Of a stretch of DNA of 64,000 nucleotides, positions 59,915 to 64,000 are shown one piece after another; position 1 is the first letter of the stretch, and every line of letters starts with the position of its first letter. This DNA comes from Clusia tigrina (Eukaryota; Arthropoda; Insecta; Diptera; Clusiidae): assembly GCA_920105625.2 (NCBI GenBank), contig OV050030.1, positions 428,078,240 to 428,142,239 of the forward strand, written 5' to 3'. The notes below the pieces were generated by a model. That model did no database searches. It saw only the letters and a list, made by a program, of their open reading frames with translations, and was not told the DNA's origin. The position numbers and the translations under genes are program-made.

Positions 59915-62900
59915 GTGAGTTGGCCACGAATGCATTACTCGGGGCACTGGGGAGGGTGGGTTCATTTTAATTGCACAATCAACAGATACCGGGGGAGTGG
60001 TAGGGGCAGATACACCACTGCACTTAATCGCCGGGCTGGCCGAGAGCTTCGACGAGAGTCCGAGCTGTAACTCTGGCAGCGTTTTTGTGTGAGGAAATTG
60101 AACAATTTCCGTTTGCAATTTATTTTAACGAAATTAAGTGCAAAATATTAAGAAATGCAGGCGCTGCTGGGAGAGGTGACCCAGCTGAGGCAGGTGGGGA
60201 AGATGGAGTACGGCGAACGAACCAATGGGCTGAGGCGGAAGTGTTCGGTTTGTTTGCCAGTACGTACGCAATCCAGTTTGGCTGACACTGATTTACGGGA
60301 GTTTGCAATTGGAAACAGTTGTAAACGTCGAAAGGTATTTAGACAGTTAATTTAAAATCTGAGCTGGGCGCTCCAAGGGTGCAAAGAGGGTGCCTGCCTG
60401 CCTGCTCTGCCTGCCATGCTGCCCTGGCACGACATGTTGTCATAAATACTGGTGCTGCTGGAAGTCATAAAATTTTGTTTATTGTCCCGAAACTATTCCA
60501 AATGCGGGCGCAACTTGTCTCAAAGCGGAAAGCGGAGCAACTTCAGCCACGAAAAGAACTACCCAAAGAAAACAACTCCCCGCACATCCGCGGCAGCAGA
60601 GAAATCATAAACTTTTTAAATACACATTAAAATTTATGTCTCAATTGTTGGAGACAACATTTCATTTCGGGGGCTCCCACAGCGGAGGGAGCCACACGGC
60701 ATATCCTCGAAACTGTGTTTCATAACTGAAGCGAAATAAGGGCGGTCCGTGTGCATGTTCTGGCGCCATAGACGGCGGGTGGCAAATTGCTGCAACAACC
60801 TCATAAATTCCATTGAAAGCGGTGATACATAAAACATAAAAATGCTCACGAGGGAGACGTCACCCAACGAGCACGGCGTACCGAAGTACAAAAGACATTG
60901 CATTAGCTCGCAGGATATGCAGTGGCAAGCATATCATTGCAGTGTGCATTTATGAAAGGCTGCAGCTGAAATTTGCATTACAGGCACTTGGGCAGAGCCA
61001 GAGTTCCACATCAGTACTTTTGGGCTGTGGCAAATGAGCACACATGCGAGAAAAACACGCCAGCAAGCCAAAAAGGGATACGAAAGGATTCAGCCTCCTT
61101 AAGGAGGCACTCCTTTCGACACCTTCGCTCGGCGGTGTGGCGCAATTTGGGAACGCAACGCTAACCAGCCTAAAATTATGCCACAAAAACATTTCCGTAA
61201 CTCAATTTCGGCCAGCGGCAGGGAATGGTGGGCGCATCCTCGCTTCTATGCGCGTTGCACGGAGCAAAATGCTCGCGGCTGCAAAGCGAATCGCTTCAGC
61301 ATAAAAATGCAATTTATTTATTTATTTTTTTATTGTGTTATTTTTTATTTTCGTTTTCCCTTCTCTCCGTTTTATGCTCGCTTGTTTATATTTACTTTTT
61401 TTGCCGAACTCAGCGACAGCGGCAACGGCAGCGGCCGCGAGTGGAAAAGCGTTTCGTTAACCACCCGCAAAGAATATCAAATTTCGTGATTTGACAAATC
61501 ATTTTTATTGACTAAACATTATGCCGCACACACACAAACACACACACACACACACACACACACAGCCCCAGCAACACCGCCACACAAAGGCGAGCTCCAC
61601 CAGCGGAGAAGAAGTGAGCTTCGAGCATTGTGTGTGCCTGAACGCCACCTCGGCGAATAGTTGACAAAATAAGAAATCAAAAGTGAGTGGCGGAGAGCGC
61701 CAGAGTCGGAGGAATGCTGCTAGGTAGGGAAGGAGGGGGAGTTGGAGACATGCCCCGTAATAAGGTAAAATCGCACAATTTGCAATTGTGGAAAATTTGA
61801 AATTTCATCACATGCCTGCTTGGCTTACGGCAGCTTGTGGCAGCTCGGGGCAGAGATGGGTCTAGGCGGGGTGGCAGCCACAAAAGGATTTCGGTTTATC
61901 GGCGTTTGTAGATGGCGCTTTATGGCGTTCGTCCCTTATGTGTCACTTTGTCAAATTGACACGAATTCAAATTCAAATTATGTCAATTGCTGATTTACCC
62001 TTTTCTGTGGCACTCACTGCACAAAGTGTTGCAGCGGCCGCGGGGTGCGGCTCGGAACTGCACGAATGTGTGTTTGGGCTGTGCTCGTATCTGCGGCTGT
62101 GGCTTTGGTGGCGGCATTGTGGGTGTTCGCTGGCGGTTCAGTTGGTTTAGATGGGAATTTGTTTTGATTAAGTTTTCCAATTCGTTCTTTTTCCTCGCCC
62201 CTTTTGGCATTTTGTTGTGTGAATTTCAAATGGAAAAGTTTTGCATTTGTTTGTGTTTGGTTGCAATTTGAATTCTGGTTTGCCGTAATAGAATTGCTAA
62301 ATGTTAGTTTAAAAGTTTGATTGGTTATTTGTGTGGAAAATTGTGTTTTAATGGGTATTTGCAGCAAGAGAAATTGGGTGAGTAGCTCTGCCTTTTTTCG
62401 CTTTTGCGAAGAATGGGCATTTGAATTTGAATTGTTGTTGTTTTTATGTGCCAGTTATTTACACACTTTTATGAAAATATTGGAACTCTTTTCAATTAAA
62501 CCCACCTTTAAACTGAAAGTAGGAAAACTGAATGAGGGAAGCGGGAAAGTGTCCTGTACAGGCGAAGCAATCAAAACTCACAGACGTGTGGCATCTGTAC
62601 CATAATATATAGGAGTTTAAAGATATGTTCTGAGATCATTCCTTTGAATGAGTTAAATCGGAATAGTCGTGGTCAATATCAGTGCACTCTTGGATCGCGG
62701 GATATACTCGCAGTCCAAGGAGGAAATTGCCACACTTGAAACACTTGAAAAATAGTGTGACTTTGAATTTGGGCAAATGTGTGTAATGTACAGAAGGAGG
62801 CGTGGCAGATATGGACATATATATCTACTCTTGGTCAGTGTTAGTTCGTGAATTGATATAACCAGGCCCTTCTCTCTATCCTCACCTCTTGCAAGGAAAT

Positions 62901-63609
62901 ATTGCTGATATCTACTTGGAAACAACTCTCCAAGACATGGGACAATCCTAACCTGTCAGAGATACACCAGTCCTAAAACTCCTGAATATTTAAGGTTCAA
63001 TGTGTGTTGCCACAAAGGAACTCCACATGGCCTATATGTGTCTTCAGGCCTATTATGTGTGCCCCAGACAGTCACTTAAAACTAGGGTCCAATGCTCTGC
63101 CACGACACCTCTAGTTTTAGGGCCACCATAGAAAAGATGTCAGATGGGTATACTGGAGGTTCCTCGTGTGGTGGAGAAGTTAGTGCCCATGTTCTCAGGG
63201 GTCGAGCTGTATGATCTGAGAACTGAGACCTTCAAAGAAAGTTGCGATTTAGCACATCAGAGTATCGCAGGGGCAGACAGGGAATACTTAATAAAGTGTA
63301 CTCGTATTAGGACCACTTCGAAGAAATATACTGCCTTCCAGGATTTTGTAAGATTTGTTCATAATTGGCCCTGATGTGTGTTTAAAGTGCATTTAGTGAG
63401 CGGAATGGATCAAGGATTTCAATGATTAACACCGGCAGGAGATTGAATAGAATGTTGAAATAAGATTTGCGTGGAGGTCCAATAACACGGTCGGAATTGC
63501 TAGAGTAGACTGGTTGAAGTAAGGAATAGAAAGGCAAGACTCCTAAGAAGCCACAGTAAAGGGAGAAGGCTGAATCGACTCCAAATACAATTAATCAAGA
63601 CCCAACTAA
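59915..63609 (+). other. Rx: Rx intron 4, partial; no coding sequence recognised
   Basis: I searched by eye for a continuation coding WFQNRRAKW and found none up to 64000, so this intron exceeds 4 kb. It contains CTGC-rich (60391-60415) and (CA)n (61526-61564) repeats. 60300-62500 is unique and regulatory-looking; after 62600 nothing is recognised until the LINE relic at 63610. Confidence 0.65.
61526..61564. repeat. (CA)n microsatellite
   Basis: A CA run with one AAAC interruption, directly visible. Confidence 0.92.
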
Positions 63610-64000
63610 ACCCAACTAAGTTCCTACCTGGCCAGTCTAAAATATAGCAAAGTCAAGGGAGCTTATAAACATGGAGCTTATAAACAGGGAGCTTATAAAC
63701 AGGGAGCTTATAAACAGGGAGCTTATAAATAGGGAGCTTATAAACAGGGAGATTATAAACAGGGAGCTTATAAACAGGGAGCTTATAAACAGGGAGCTTA
63801 TAAACAGGGAGCTTATAAACAGGAAGCGTAGAAGCACCAGCCGTCTAACGGCGGTTTTTACAGGTCACAAGCTAGAAGGTACGCATGCGGAGATAATGCA
63901 CAGACCTTTCAATGCCCATTGTAGAAGTTGTAAGGACTCGAATGAGAGTCAAGCATTAACGCACTTTCCCAGCCCTGGCGGCCGCAAGAAATAGAGCCCT
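63610..64000 (+). mobile_element. LINE 3' fragment (family A) with expanded internal repeat, runs off window
   Basis: Begins near cctacctggccagtct, homologous to 55755 onward and to the reverse of 43345, but with TAA where the 55-kb copy has TAC (Tyr). The 15-bp array 63661-63825 follows, then [18 protein letters not shown] and a knuckle CRSC-x10-H. The frame then breaks to GGRKK and a stop at 63992-63994, as in the 43-kb copy. The element continues past 64000. Confidence 0.7.
63661..63825 (+). repeat. 15-bp tandem repeat, 11 copies, within LINE coding sequence
   Basis: Unit gcttataaacaggga starts every 15 bp from 63661 to 63811 and translates as repeated ELINR. Units 1, 5, 7 and 11 carry single-base variants. 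The two other copies of the same LINE family in the window have just one unit at this place. Confidence 0.95.

Noticed and set aside
63661..63825. CRISPR-like array
   Set aside because: The units are directly adjacent without spacers and lie within LINE coding sequence of a eukaryotic locus.
59915..64000. Search for the Rx exon coding homeodomain residues 47-60
   Set aside because: No in-frame sequence resembling WFQNRR was found; the exon must lie outside the window.

Overview
This 64 kb window is eukaryotic and looks like a euchromatic locus of a higher (schizophoran) fly. Four things point there: a homeobox gene with canonical GT-AG introns, an A-rich leader and an insect-type ATG context; abundant (CA)n, (CAA)n and TTAATT-rich non-coding DNA; and many decayed 3' ends of Jockey/R1/I-type LINEs. 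The species cannot be told from sequence alone. The LINE load and repeat style are compatible with a large-genome fly such as a tephritid, but that is inference.

The only gene recognised with confidence is on the + strand: the 5' part of the retinal homeobox gene Rx (Rax orthologue). Four coding exons (37711-38056, 42070-42189, 57924-59249, 59748-59914) join in frame into 653 codons. They carry an octapeptide (HTIDAILG), a large His/Ser/Gln-rich middle and homeodomain residues 1-46. The last exon stops at the paired-class intron between homeodomain residues 46 and 47. The rest of the homeodomain and the expected OAR tail lie beyond the right edge.

Positions 1-37000 hold no convincing gene. 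Islands of unique, regulatory-looking DNA (homeodomain-site clusters, CA/CAA tracts) alternate with blocks of LINE relics, minisatellites, cryptically simple GAT-rich DNA and two striking quasi-palindromic hairpins (4158-4251; 39779-39848, the latter in Rx intron 1). A 696-bp stretch without any ATG directly precedes the Rx start and probably marks its leader.

The Rx introns have taken in several transposon remnants. Intron 2 holds LINE 3' ends on both strands, a LINE copy with its 5' part inverted (twin-priming pattern) and an antisense coiled-coil/Baculo_FP-type relic ending just before the exon 3 acceptor. Intron 3 holds a 160-bp microsatellite-tailed element with a 7-bp target duplication, whose second copy lies 40 kb upstream. 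The window ends inside a LINE relic in which one 15-bp coding unit has expanded to 11 copies. No bacterial-type system, CRISPR array, rRNA or convincing tRNA gene was found.
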